Positions 55,756 to 62,997 of a DNA stretch of 64,000 nt are shown here, piece after piece (within the stretch, counting starts at the first letter, position 1; every line of letters starts with the position of its first letter). Under the pieces are notes generated by a model, which was not told where the DNA came from, did not search any database, and worked only from the letters and a program-made list of their open reading frames with translations. Source of the DNA: Pseudonocardia sp. DSM 110487 (GTDB lineage Bacteria; Actinomycetota; Actinomycetes; Mycobacteriales; Pseudonocardiaceae); assembly GCF_019468565.1 (NCBI RefSeq), contig NZ_CP080521.1, positions 7,130,001 through 7,194,000 on the forward strand, read 5' to 3'. The position numbers and the translations under genes are program-made.

Positions 55756-57809
55756 GAGCGGCTCGCCTCGGAGCCCTCGCGGCTGCCGTCCTCGCGCCTG
55801 CCGTGGTGATCGCCTGCGTCGCGGCGGGGGTCTACTTCAGCGTGTCCCCTGCCGACCAGGCGGTGCTGGCGCGGATGCTGCGCGAGCAGGCGGCCTTCCT
55901 CGCGGTCGCCGCGGTGCTGGTGACGCTGGTGGCCGGCCTGCTGCTCGCCGCGGCGCTGCGCCGCTACGTCGCCCCGGCCCGCCGGATGGCGGCCGACGTC
56001 CGGGTGGTGCTCGGCGCCAACCCCGACCACCGCGTGACTCCGTCCGGACCGGCCGAGCTGCGCCAACTGGCGACCGCGCTGAACGAGCTGGCGGAGCGGC
56101 ACGCGGCCGCCCGTCGGGACGTGGCCGAGCACGTGGCGGCCGCGGCGGCCGACCTCGAACGCGAGCGACACCGGCTGGCCGTCCTCATGGGTGTACTGAC
56201 GGTCGCGGTGCTGGTGTGCGCGGAGGACGGGCGGATCCTGCTCTACAACGCCGCGGCCCGCGACCTGCTCGGCGACGACGTCGGGCTGGGCCGGTCGGTG
56301 TTCGGCGTGCTCGATCGCGACCTCGTCGTGCACGGCCTCGCCCGGGTGGACGCGGGATCCGCGCCGCACGAGGCCACGGCCGAACGGGACGGCAGGCCGG
56401 TCCGCGTGCGCCTCGCCCGCGTGCCGTCGGATACGGCAGGGTTCGTGCTCGTCTGCGAGGACGCCACCCGCCCCGAGCGGGCCGCCGCCCGGCACGCCGA
56501 GCTCCTGGGATCCACGGCCGACCTGGTGCGCGGCGCCGCGGGCAGCATCGGGGCGGCGGCGGGGGCGATCCTCGACTACCCCGACGTTCCCGCGGAGCAG
56601 CGCCACCGATTCGTCGAGGTGATAGCGGAGGAGGCGACCCGCCTCGGCGAGGCTGCCGAGCGACTGACGGCCGAGCCGGGCATCGACATGCACGGCTGGG
56701 CGGTGGCGGACATCTCGGCACGGGACCTGCTCAGCGCCGTCCTCAGCGCCGTCGCGGCGCGTCCCGGCGGCCCGCGAACCCGCATCGACGAGGCCGCGGA
56801 GGACGTCTGGTTCACCGTGAACAGCTTCGCGGTGGCCGACGCGCTCGCCTCCGTGGTCCGGTTGCTGGGTGAGCGGCACGGCGCGACCGATGTCGTGCTC
56901 GCGGCCGCGCCGGGCGACGCGGATCTCGGCGCCGTGGACCTGAGCTGGGCGGGCCCGCCGCTGCGGGCGGGCGATCTCGAGCGCGGGGCCGGGGACGTGG
57001 CGGGCGTCGTCAGAAGGCACGGCGGTGAGCTGTGGGCCGACGCGCACCACCCACTGGTGCGGGTGCTGCTGCCCCGCTCACCGGCCCCGCCCCGGGCGGC
57101 CGGACCGGTGCCCGCAGAGGAGCCGCCGCCCGCGCTCTACGACTTCGAGCTCGAACGGTTCCAGCCCGGACCGGACGCGTGGTCGGAGTGGGAGGCGAGC
57201 AGGCTCGACCGCCTGACCTACACCGTGTTCGACACGGAGACGACCGGGTTCGCCCCCGACGAGGGCGACGAGATCGTCTCCATCGGGGCCGTGCGGATCG
57301 TGGGCGGCCGGGTGCTGCGCACCGAGACCTTCGAGCGCCTCGTCGACCCGGGCCGGGGCATCCCACCCACGTCGACCGCGGTGCACGGGATCACGCGCGA
57401 CCTCGTCCGCGGCGCACCCTCCCTGGACGAGGTGCTGCCCGCGTTCGCCGCGTTCGCCTCCGGGAGCGTGCTCGTCGGCCACAACGTGGCGTTCGACATG
57501 GCGTTCCTCGCGCCCGCCCAGCGGCGGACCGGGTCGCCGCTCACGGCGCCGCTGCTCGACACCCTGCTCATCGACGGCGTGGTGCACCCCGACCACGAGT
57601 CACACACGCTCGAGGCGATGGCCGAGCGCCTCGGGCTCGACCTCGTCGGCAGGCACACCGCGCTGGGCGACGCGCTGCTCACCGGAGAGATCTTCCTCCG
57701 CCTGCTGCCGCTGCTCCACGCCCGCGGCGTGCGGACGCTCGGCGAGCTCAGGGCCGCCGCGGCCGCGACCGCCCAGGCCCGCACGAGCGAGCGCCTCTAC
57801 CGGTCGTGA
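55752..57809 (+). CDS. Kinase-like membrane protein fused to a DnaQ-type 3'-5' exonuclease
   Basis: 685 residues. Two N-terminal membrane helices are followed by a HAMP-like region (about 65-125), a PAS-like domain (about 145-235) and a kinase-like region (250-440) in which I see no phospho-His and no clear ATP-binding boxes. Then comes a complete DEDDh exonuclease (about 487-655): TVFDTETTGFAP, SVLVGHNVAFDMAFLAP and HTALGDALLTGEI. The sensor half thus looks degenerate while the nuclease looks intact. GTG 55752 overlaps the receiver gene. DnaQ-like proteins are known neighbours of SLC5 kinases, but their role is unexplained. Confidence 0.88.
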   Translation: MRAARLGALAAAVLAPAVVIACVAAGVYFSVSPADQAVLARMLREQAAFLAVAAVLVTLVAGLLLAAALRRYVAPARRMAADVRVVLGANPDHRVTPSGPAELRQLATALNELAERHAAARRDVAEHVAAAAADLERERHRLAVLMGVLTVAVLVCAEDGRILLYNAAARDLLGDDVGLGRSVFGVLDRDLVVHGLARVDAGSAPHEATAERDGRPVRVRLARVPSDTAGFVLVCEDATRPERAAARHAELLGSTADLVRGAAGSIGAAAGAILDYPDVPAEQRHRFVEVIAEEATRLGEAAERLTAEPGIDMHGWAVADISARDLLSAVLSAVAARPGGPRTRIDEAAEDVWFTVNSFAVADALASVVRLLGERHGATDVVLAAAPGDADLGAVDLSWAGPPLRAGDLERGAGDVAGVVRRHGGELWADAHHPLVRVLLPRSPAPPRAAGPVPAEEPPPALYDFELERFQPGPDAWSEWEASRLDRLTYTVFDTETTGFAPDEGDEIVSIGAVRIVGGRVLRTETFERLVDPGRGIPPTSTAVHGITRDLVRGAPSLDEVLPAFAAFASGSVLVGHNVAFDMAFLAPAQRRTGSPLTAPLLDTLLIDGVVHPDHESHTLEAMAERLGLDLVGRHTALGDALLTGEIFLRLLPLLHARGVRTLGELRAAAAATAQARTSERLYRS

Positions 57810-57848
57810 GTGGATACGCGCGCTATAGCACGCGTATCCACTCACGAC
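57803..57848. terminator. Palindromic repeat acting as bidirectional terminator, 18-bp perfect stem
   Basis: GTCGTGAGTGGATACGCG (57803-57820) pairs perfectly with 57831-57848; the 10-nt loop itself contains GCTATAGC. The repeat supplies the TGA stop (57807-57809) of the exonuclease fusion and lies between it and convergent actP. A copy with 40/45 identity lies inside treY at 33251-33295. Confidence 0.85.
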
Positions 57849-57853
57849 GGGTC

Positions 57854-59518
57854 TCAGTGGGCGATCGGCTTCTCCGAACCCGCGCCGGTGAGCGAGCGGA
57901 CCTCCATCTCCGCGAACTTGGCCTCGACGACCGGCTGCCTGCCGCCGGCGTAGGTGCCGAGGATGCCCAGCAGGAACGACAGCGGGATCGACACCAGGCC
58001 GGGGTTGGCCAGTGGGAAGACGTGGAAGTCCACTCCCCTGATCATCGCGCTCGGGCTCCCGGACACCGCGGGCGAGAAGATGATCAGCAGCACGCAGCTC
58101 GCCAGCCCGCCGTAGACGCTCCAGAGCGCACCCGTGGTGTTGAACCGCTTCCAGAACAGCGAGTACAGGATCGTCGGCAGGTTGGCCGACGCCGCGACGG
58201 CGAACGCGAGCGCCACCAGGAACGCGATGTTCTGGTTGCGGGCGAGGATGCCGGCGGCGATGGCGATCACCCCGATCACGACCGCGGTGATCCGGGCGAC
58301 CCGCACCTCCGCGTCCGGCGGCACCTCGCCTGCCTTGATCACGTTGGCGTAGACGTCGTGGGCGAACGACGCCGACGCCGTGATCGTCAGACCGGCCACG
58401 ACCGCCAGGATCGTGGCGAAGGCGACGGCGGAGATGAACCCCAGCAGCACCTCCCCGCCGAGCTGGTAGGCCAGTAGCGGCGCGGCCGAGTTCGTGCGGC
58501 CGGGCGCGTTGGCGATCGTCGTGGCACCGCCGGGCACCAGCGCCGCGGCGCCGTAGCCCAGCACGAGCGTGAACAGGTAGAAGATCCCGATCAGCCAGAT
58601 CGCCCACACGACCGAGCGTCGAGCCTCCTTCGCCGATGGCACCGTGTAGAAGCGCATCAGGATGTGCGGCAGGCCTGCGGTCCCCAGCACCAGCGCGAGC
58701 GACAGCGAGATGAAGTCGATCTTGGCTGTCGCACTCGTCCCGTATTGGAGGCCCGGGCCGAGCAGCTTCTCGCCCAGCTCCTTGGGCTGGGCTCCGGCGG
58801 TCTCGAGCACGGGGTTCGCGCTCACCGCCTGGCCGAGGACGGCCGACAGGTTGAAGCCGAACAGGGCGAGCACCCAGACCGTGATCAGGGCGGTGCCGGT
58901 CAACAGCAGCGCCGCCTTGATGATCTGCACCCACGTGGTGCCCTTCATGCCGCCCACGAGCACGTAGGTGATCATCAGGATGCCGACGAGCGCGATCACC
59001 AGGCCCTGGCCCAACGTGTTCGAGTTGGGGATCTTCAGCAGCAGCGCGATCAGCGCACCCGCACCGGCCATCTGGGCGAGCAGGTAGAAGAACGACACGA
59101 CAAGCGTCGACGTGGCGGCGGCCGCGCGGACCGGACGCTGACGCATCCGGAAGCTCAGCACGTCGCCCATCGTGTACTTGCCGGTGTTCCGCAGCAGTTC
59201 CGCCACCAGGAGCAGCGCGACCAGCCATGCGACCAGGAAGCCGATCGAGTACAGGAAGCCGTCGTAGCCGTTGACGGCGATGGCTCCCGCGATGCCGAGG
59301 AACGACGCGGCGGACAGGTAGTCACCGGAGATGGCAATGCCGTTCTGGGGGCCCGTGAACGAGCGGCCCGCGGCGTAGTAGTCGGCCGCGGTCTTCGTGG
59401 CACGGCTGGCCCGGAACACCACCACCAGCGTGATGACGACGAACAAGGCGAAAGTGCCGATGTTCAGCAGCGGGTTGCCGACGCTCGCCGGCGCGGCGCC
59501 CTGCGCGAGGTAGCCCAT
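57854..59518 (-). CDS. actP: Cation/acetate symporter
   Basis: A 554-residue SLC5-family sodium:solute symporter with 13 helices. Landmarks are TKTAADYYAAGRSFTGPQNG, AISGDYLSAASFLGIAGAIA, YTMGDVLSFRMRQRPVR, GTAGLPHILMRFYTVPSAKE and LTITASASFAHDVYANVI. The strict AxxGxxDYLSAASF-type run and the DUF485 partner point to the ActP (acetate/monocarboxylate) group. ATG 59518 overlaps the DUF485 stop by one base (TGATG). Confidence 0.93.
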   Translation of the reverse strand: MGYLAQGAAPASVGNPLLNIGTFALFVVITLVVVFRASRATKTAADYYAAGRSFTGPQNGIAISGDYLSAASFLGIAGAIAVNGYDGFLYSIGFLVAWLVALLLVAELLRNTGKYTMGDVLSFRMRQRPVRAAAATSTLVVSFFYLLAQMAGAGALIALLLKIPNSNTLGQGLVIALVGILMITYVLVGGMKGTTWVQIIKAALLLTGTALITVWVLALFGFNLSAVLGQAVSANPVLETAGAQPKELGEKLLGPGLQYGTSATAKIDFISLSLALVLGTAGLPHILMRFYTVPSAKEARRSVVWAIWLIGIFYLFTLVLGYGAAALVPGGATTIANAPGRTNSAAPLLAYQLGGEVLLGFISAVAFATILAVVAGLTITASASFAHDVYANVIKAGEVPPDAEVRVARITAVVIGVIAIAAGILARNQNIAFLVALAFAVAASANLPTILYSLFWKRFNTTGALWSVYGGLASCVLLIIFSPAVSGSPSAMIRGVDFHVFPLANPGLVSIPLSFLLGILGTYAGGRQPVVEAKFAEMEVRSLTGAGSEKPIAH

Positions 59519-59862
59519 CACGCCTCTCCTTCCTCGATCAGCTCGCGCAGCTTCGCGCCGGCGGGATCGAGGTGCCGGTTCGCGTAGCGGACGTAGACGG
59601 TGGTGATGGCGAACGTCGAGACGAACTGCAGTAGCCCGATCACGAGCCCGACGTTGATGTTGCCGACCAGCTTGGTGGCCATGAACGCCGGCGCGTAGCT
59701 GGCCAGCAGCACGTACAGCAGGTACCAGAGCAGGAAGGCCACGCTCATGGGAAAGACGAAGCGGCGCAGCCGGTGCCGCAGATCCTGGAACTCCGGAGTC
59801 CGCTGCACCTCCTCGTAGACGGTGGGTACCGGCCCCTCGGCCGGTTGATCGATGTCGGCCAT
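59518..59862 (-). CDS. DUF485 small membrane protein
   Basis: A 114-residue protein with two helices: FVFPMSVAFLLWYLLYVLLA then INVGLVIGLLQFVSTFAITT, ending in VYVRYANRHLDPAGAKLREL. DUF485 (YjcH) proteins are almost always encoded just before actP and are presumed accessory subunits of the permease. GAAGGAGGCACC precedes ATG 59862. The divergent region to mdh (59863-60003) includes GTGC-N6-GCAC (59942-59955) around CAAAT, which might be an acetate-regulator site. Confidence 0.92.
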   Translation of the reverse strand: MADIDQPAEGPVPTVYEEVQRTPEFQDLRHRLRRFVFPMSVAFLLWYLLYVLLASYAPAFMATKLVGNINVGLVIGLLQFVSTFAITTVYVRYANRHLDPAGAKLRELIEEGEA

Positions 59863-59991
59863 GGTGCCTCCTTCGCACCTTGCTCCAGCGCACATGCGCG
59901 GTGTGGGGTACCCACGAACGGGGGAGCGTGCACGGGAAGTAGTGCGCAAATGCACATGGTCCCCGTCGGGGCGCCGGGCGGCCGGGAGGGC

Positions 59992-59997
59992 TAGCCT
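59992..59997 (+). promoter_or_regulatory. Leaderless -10 element TAGCCT for mdh
   Basis: TAGCCT ends 7 nt before GTG 60004 and no ribosome site intervenes. Confidence 0.55.
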
Positions 59998-60003
59998 GCC
60001 CCC

Positions 60004-60999
60004 GTGTCTTCGTCGACCTCCTCCCCCGTCACCGTCACCGTCACCGGGGCAGCCGGCCAGATCGGCTACGCGCTGCTGTTCCGGATCGCCTCGGGCCAGC
60101 TTCTCGGGCCCGACACGCCGGTCCGGCTGCGCCTGCTGGAGATCCCGCAGGCGGTCAAGGCCGCCGAGGGCACGGCGATGGAGCTCGACGACTGCGCCTT
60201 CCCGCTGCTCACCGGCACCGACATCACCGACGACGCCAACGTCGCGTTCGACGGCGTGAATGTCGCCCTTCTCGTCGGCGCCCGCCCGCGCACCAAGGGG
60301 ATGGAGCGCGGCGACCTCCTCGAGGCCAACGGCGGGATCTTCGCCCCGCAGGGCAAGGCGATCAACGACAACGCCGCCGACGACGTGCGCGTCCTCGTCG
60401 TGGGCAACCCGGCCAACACCAACGCCCTGATCGCGCAGTCCGCCGCGCCGGACGTGCCCGCCGAGCGGTTCACCGCCATGACCAGGCTCGACCACAACCG
60501 CGCGATCGCCCAGCTGGCCAAGAAGCTCGACGTGCCGGTCACCGAGATCCGCCGGATGACGATCTGGGGCAACCACTCGGCCACCCAGTACCCCGACCTC
60601 TTCCACGCCGAGGTCGGCGGCAAGACCGCGGCCGAGCAGGTCGACGAGTCCTGGCTGCGCGACGACTTCATCCCCACCGTCGCCAAGCGCGGCGCCGCGA
60701 TCATCGAGGCGCGCGGCGCGTCGTCGGCGGCGTCGGCGGCCAACGCGGCGATCGACCATGTGTACGACTGGGTGAACGGCACCGCCGACGGCGACTGGAC
60801 CTCCGCCGCCATCCCGTCCGACGGCTCCTACGGCGTGGCCGAGGGCATCATCTCGAGCTTCCCGGTGACGTCGAAGAACGGGAAGTGGGAGATCGTCCAG
60901 GGCCTGGACATCGACGAGTTCTCCCGCGGCCGGATCGACGCCTCCGTCGCCGAGCTGGTCGAGGAGCGCGAGGCCGTGAAGGGCCTCGGCCTGCTCTGA
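60004..60999 (+). CDS. mdh: Malate dehydrogenase
   Basis: A 331-residue NAD-dependent enzyme interconverting malate and oxaloacetate. The N-terminal TVTGAAGQIGYALLFRIASG is the NAD loop, GARPRTKGMERGDLL carries substrate arginines, VVGNPANTNALIA and the active-site His in IWGNHSATQYPDLF follow. It is full length for the group-1 (cytosolic-type) MDH of actinobacteria. The start is GTG 60004. Confidence 0.97.
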   Translation: MSSSTSSPVTVTVTGAAGQIGYALLFRIASGQLLGPDTPVRLRLLEIPQAVKAAEGTAMELDDCAFPLLTGTDITDDANVAFDGVNVALLVGARPRTKGMERGDLLEANGGIFAPQGKAINDNAADDVRVLVVGNPANTNALIAQSAAPDVPAERFTAMTRLDHNRAIAQLAKKLDVPVTEIRRMTIWGNHSATQYPDLFHAEVGGKTAAEQVDESWLRDDFIPTVAKRGAAIIEARGASSAASAANAAIDHVYDWVNGTADGDWTSAAIPSDGSYGVAEGIISSFPVTSKNGKWEIVQGLDIDEFSRGRIDASVAELVEEREAVKGLGLL

Positions 61000-61002
61000 G
61001 GG

Positions 61003-61821
61003 TCAGATCGGGAAGAAGAGACGCCGGAACCGGTCCGCGACGGCCAGATCGCCGCGGACCGTTCCGCCGCGGAGCCGCCCGTAGGACGCCAGCACGAGCG
61101 TGCCCGGGTCGAACTCCAGTACCGCGCGCACGTCGGACAGGTCCGCCAACGCGTACGTGAGGCCCTCCGGGCCGCAGTCGAACCGGTAGTCGCCCGCGTT
61201 CGCCCCGGACGTCACCCGGACGCCCACCGCGAACGGCTGGGCGAGCTCCGACGTCAGCGCCGTGGACTGCCACACGATGAGCGCCACGGGTACCAGCAGG
61301 TCGGCGGCCTCCCCGGCGAGCGGGCGGGCCGCGTCCGTGCGCTCCCGAATGTCCCAGCCGTGGACGGTGTAGTCGACGAGCTGGAAGACCGGGTAGCAGC
61401 AGGCGGGCAGCGGGCCCATGTACGGGTGCGGCACCATCAAACCGGTCCACTCCTCGTCGGTGAGACCGTCGCTGATCTCCAACATCCGCTCGAAGTCCTC
61501 GTGAACGCGCTTGAGCGCGTCCTCCTTGCCTAGGCCGCGGAAGGCGCGCGCATGCTCGTCGAGCCGCTCGGCCATCACCGGGAGTCCGAGTGCACCGGGC
61601 GCCTCGGTGCCGGCGCGGGCGTGGTCGAAGCCGATGAAGTAGCCCTCTGTCACGTCGATCATGTGCCCGACGTGGTCGCGCACCTGCCATCTCTCGCAGG
61701 CCGTCGGCGCCTCCCACTCCGTGTTCGCCGCCAGCTCGAAGAACGAGGCCGCCTCGGCGCGCACCGCGCGCATGAGGTTGCTGCGGCTCGCCGGGTCCAT
61801 GAAGTTCCACTCACCGCTCAT
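61003..61821 (-). CDS. Maleylpyruvate isomerase-like (DinB-fold) protein
   Basis: A 272-residue protein of the mycothiol-dependent maleylpyruvate isomerase / TIGR03083 superfamily. Metal-site segment WQVRDHVGHMIDVTEG and the second site YPVFQLVDYTVHGWDIRER give the expected His set (D/H-x-x-x-H, H-x-W-D). The C-terminal part is SCP2-like (FDCGPEGLTYALADLSDVRA). Start ATG 61821 or ATG 61800; a TTG at 61845 is less likely. Substrate unknown. It converges on mdh with 3 bp between the genes. Confidence 0.82.
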   Translation of the reverse strand: MSGEWNFMDPASRSNLMRAVRAEAASFFELAANTEWEAPTACERWQVRDHVGHMIDVTEGYFIGFDHARAGTEAPGALGLPVMAERLDEHARAFRGLGKEDALKRVHEDFERMLEISDGLTDEEWTGLMVPHPYMGPLPACCYPVFQLVDYTVHGWDIRERTDAARPLAGEAADLLVPVALIVWQSTALTSELAQPFAVGVRVTSGANAGDYRFDCGPEGLTYALADLSDVRAVLEFDPGTLVLASYGRLRGGTVRGDLAVADRFRRLFFPI

Positions 61822-62005
61822 GGCGGAGCACCATGGACCCGCCAAGTTGCACGGTCAACCACTAGCCGGGTGACGGGTCGCTGGGGCGGCGACACGGCAT
61901 GGCGGTGCTGGAGATCGACTGAGTCTCGACCGCACCCGGGGAGGGCTCCCGGGCCGCGTCGCTACCGTCCGCCTCGAACGGGGACGGGCCGACGAGGGGG
62001 GCGGA

Positions 62006-62824
62006 ATGACGTCTGTTCAGGAACTCGACCTGCCGATGGGATGGGAGCCCGCGAGCCGGTCCCGCACGTACGCGCTGGTGGCCCTGACGGCGCCGTTCAG
62101 CCTCATCGTGCTCACCGTGAGCGCGCTCGGGCTCACCGGCCCGACCGTCGAGGGGCGACTGTTCGCATCTGCATTCTTCCTCGTCGGGATCGGGTTCGCC
62201 GGTGGTACCTGGGCGATCTGGCGACGCGGGCGGCCCGGTTCGGGGGTGCGCGGCGTCGAGCTCGCCAAAACCGACGACGGGACGCCCGTGCTGCGGATCC
62301 GCCGGCCGCGCATCCTGCAGGTCACCACCACGTTCATCGTGCTGTGCTTCGGGGCGGGCGCCGTGGTGATCGGAGCCGGTCCACTGATCACGGGCGGGAC
62401 CCCGGCCGTGGTGTTCCTGTTGTGCGGGGCGTACTTCGTGGTGATGCCGCTCGTCATGCTGGCCTGGGGTGTCCCGGAGATCCGCCTCGACGAGCGAGGG
62501 GTGTTGGCCCGCGGCGGCGGGAGGCGCAGCACCGTCGCGTGGGACGACGTGGTGGGCCTGTACGGGATCGAGACGCGGCACGAGCGACGGCTCGTCATCG
62601 CCGCGCTCGACGTGAAGTGGCAGGCCGAGCGGTTCTACTGGACGACGCCTGCGCGGCGGCGGCGGAACGCCGAGCAGATCGAGATCGTGACCGAGCAGTT
62701 CGGCGTCGCCCCCGTGCTGCTGTACCACCTGCTGCGCTTCTACCACGAGAACCCGGCCGCCCGGGCCGAGCTCGGTCGCAGGGAGGCGCTGCGGCGCCTC
62801 CACGACGCCCGGTTCCCCGCCTGA
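62006..62824 (+). CDS. Membrane protein of unknown function
   Basis: A 272-residue protein with four predicted helices in two pairs (about 25-70 and 107-153). A C-terminal cytoplasmic domain follows that reads like a PH-type module (EIRLDERGVLARGGGRRSTV, WDDVVGLYGIETRHERR). No family is recognised. GGGGGGCGGA precedes the ATG. Codon use matches the window. Confidence 0.65.
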   Translation: MTSVQELDLPMGWEPASRSRTYALVALTAPFSLIVLTVSALGLTGPTVEGRLFASAFFLVGIGFAGGTWAIWRRGRPGSGVRGVELAKTDDGTPVLRIRRPRILQVTTTFIVLCFGAGAVVIGAGPLITGGTPAVVFLLCGAYFVVMPLVMLAWGVPEIRLDERGVLARGGGRRSTVAWDDVVGLYGIETRHERRLVIAALDVKWQAERFYWTTPARRRRNAEQIEIVTEQFGVAPVLLYHLLRFYHENPAARAELGRREALRRLHDARFPA

Positions 62825-62827
62825 CGG

Positions 62828-62938
62828 TCATCGTCCGGCGCTGCCCACCATCGGAGCGACGACGTCGAAGTTGCCTTCGCCGAGCTTCTCGGTCAGGGTC
62901 CGGACCACCGCTCGCGGGTTGTCGTGCGGACCCTGCAC
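62828..62938 (-). pseudogene. Possible C-terminal gene remnant or 36-codon ORF
   Basis: The peptide VQGPHDNPRAVVRTLTEK then LGEGNFDVVAPMVGSAGR has protein-like composition but no recognised family. It starts at GTG 62938 with GGAAGG upstream and stops at 62828. It may be a short real gene or the tail of a decayed one. It lies in the 173-bp gap before glnE. Confidence 0.25.
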
Positions 62939-62997
62939 GAAGAGCGGCCTTCCGTCCCCACTAGCAGCTCCGCCGGCCCGGCCCAGGCATCGACACG

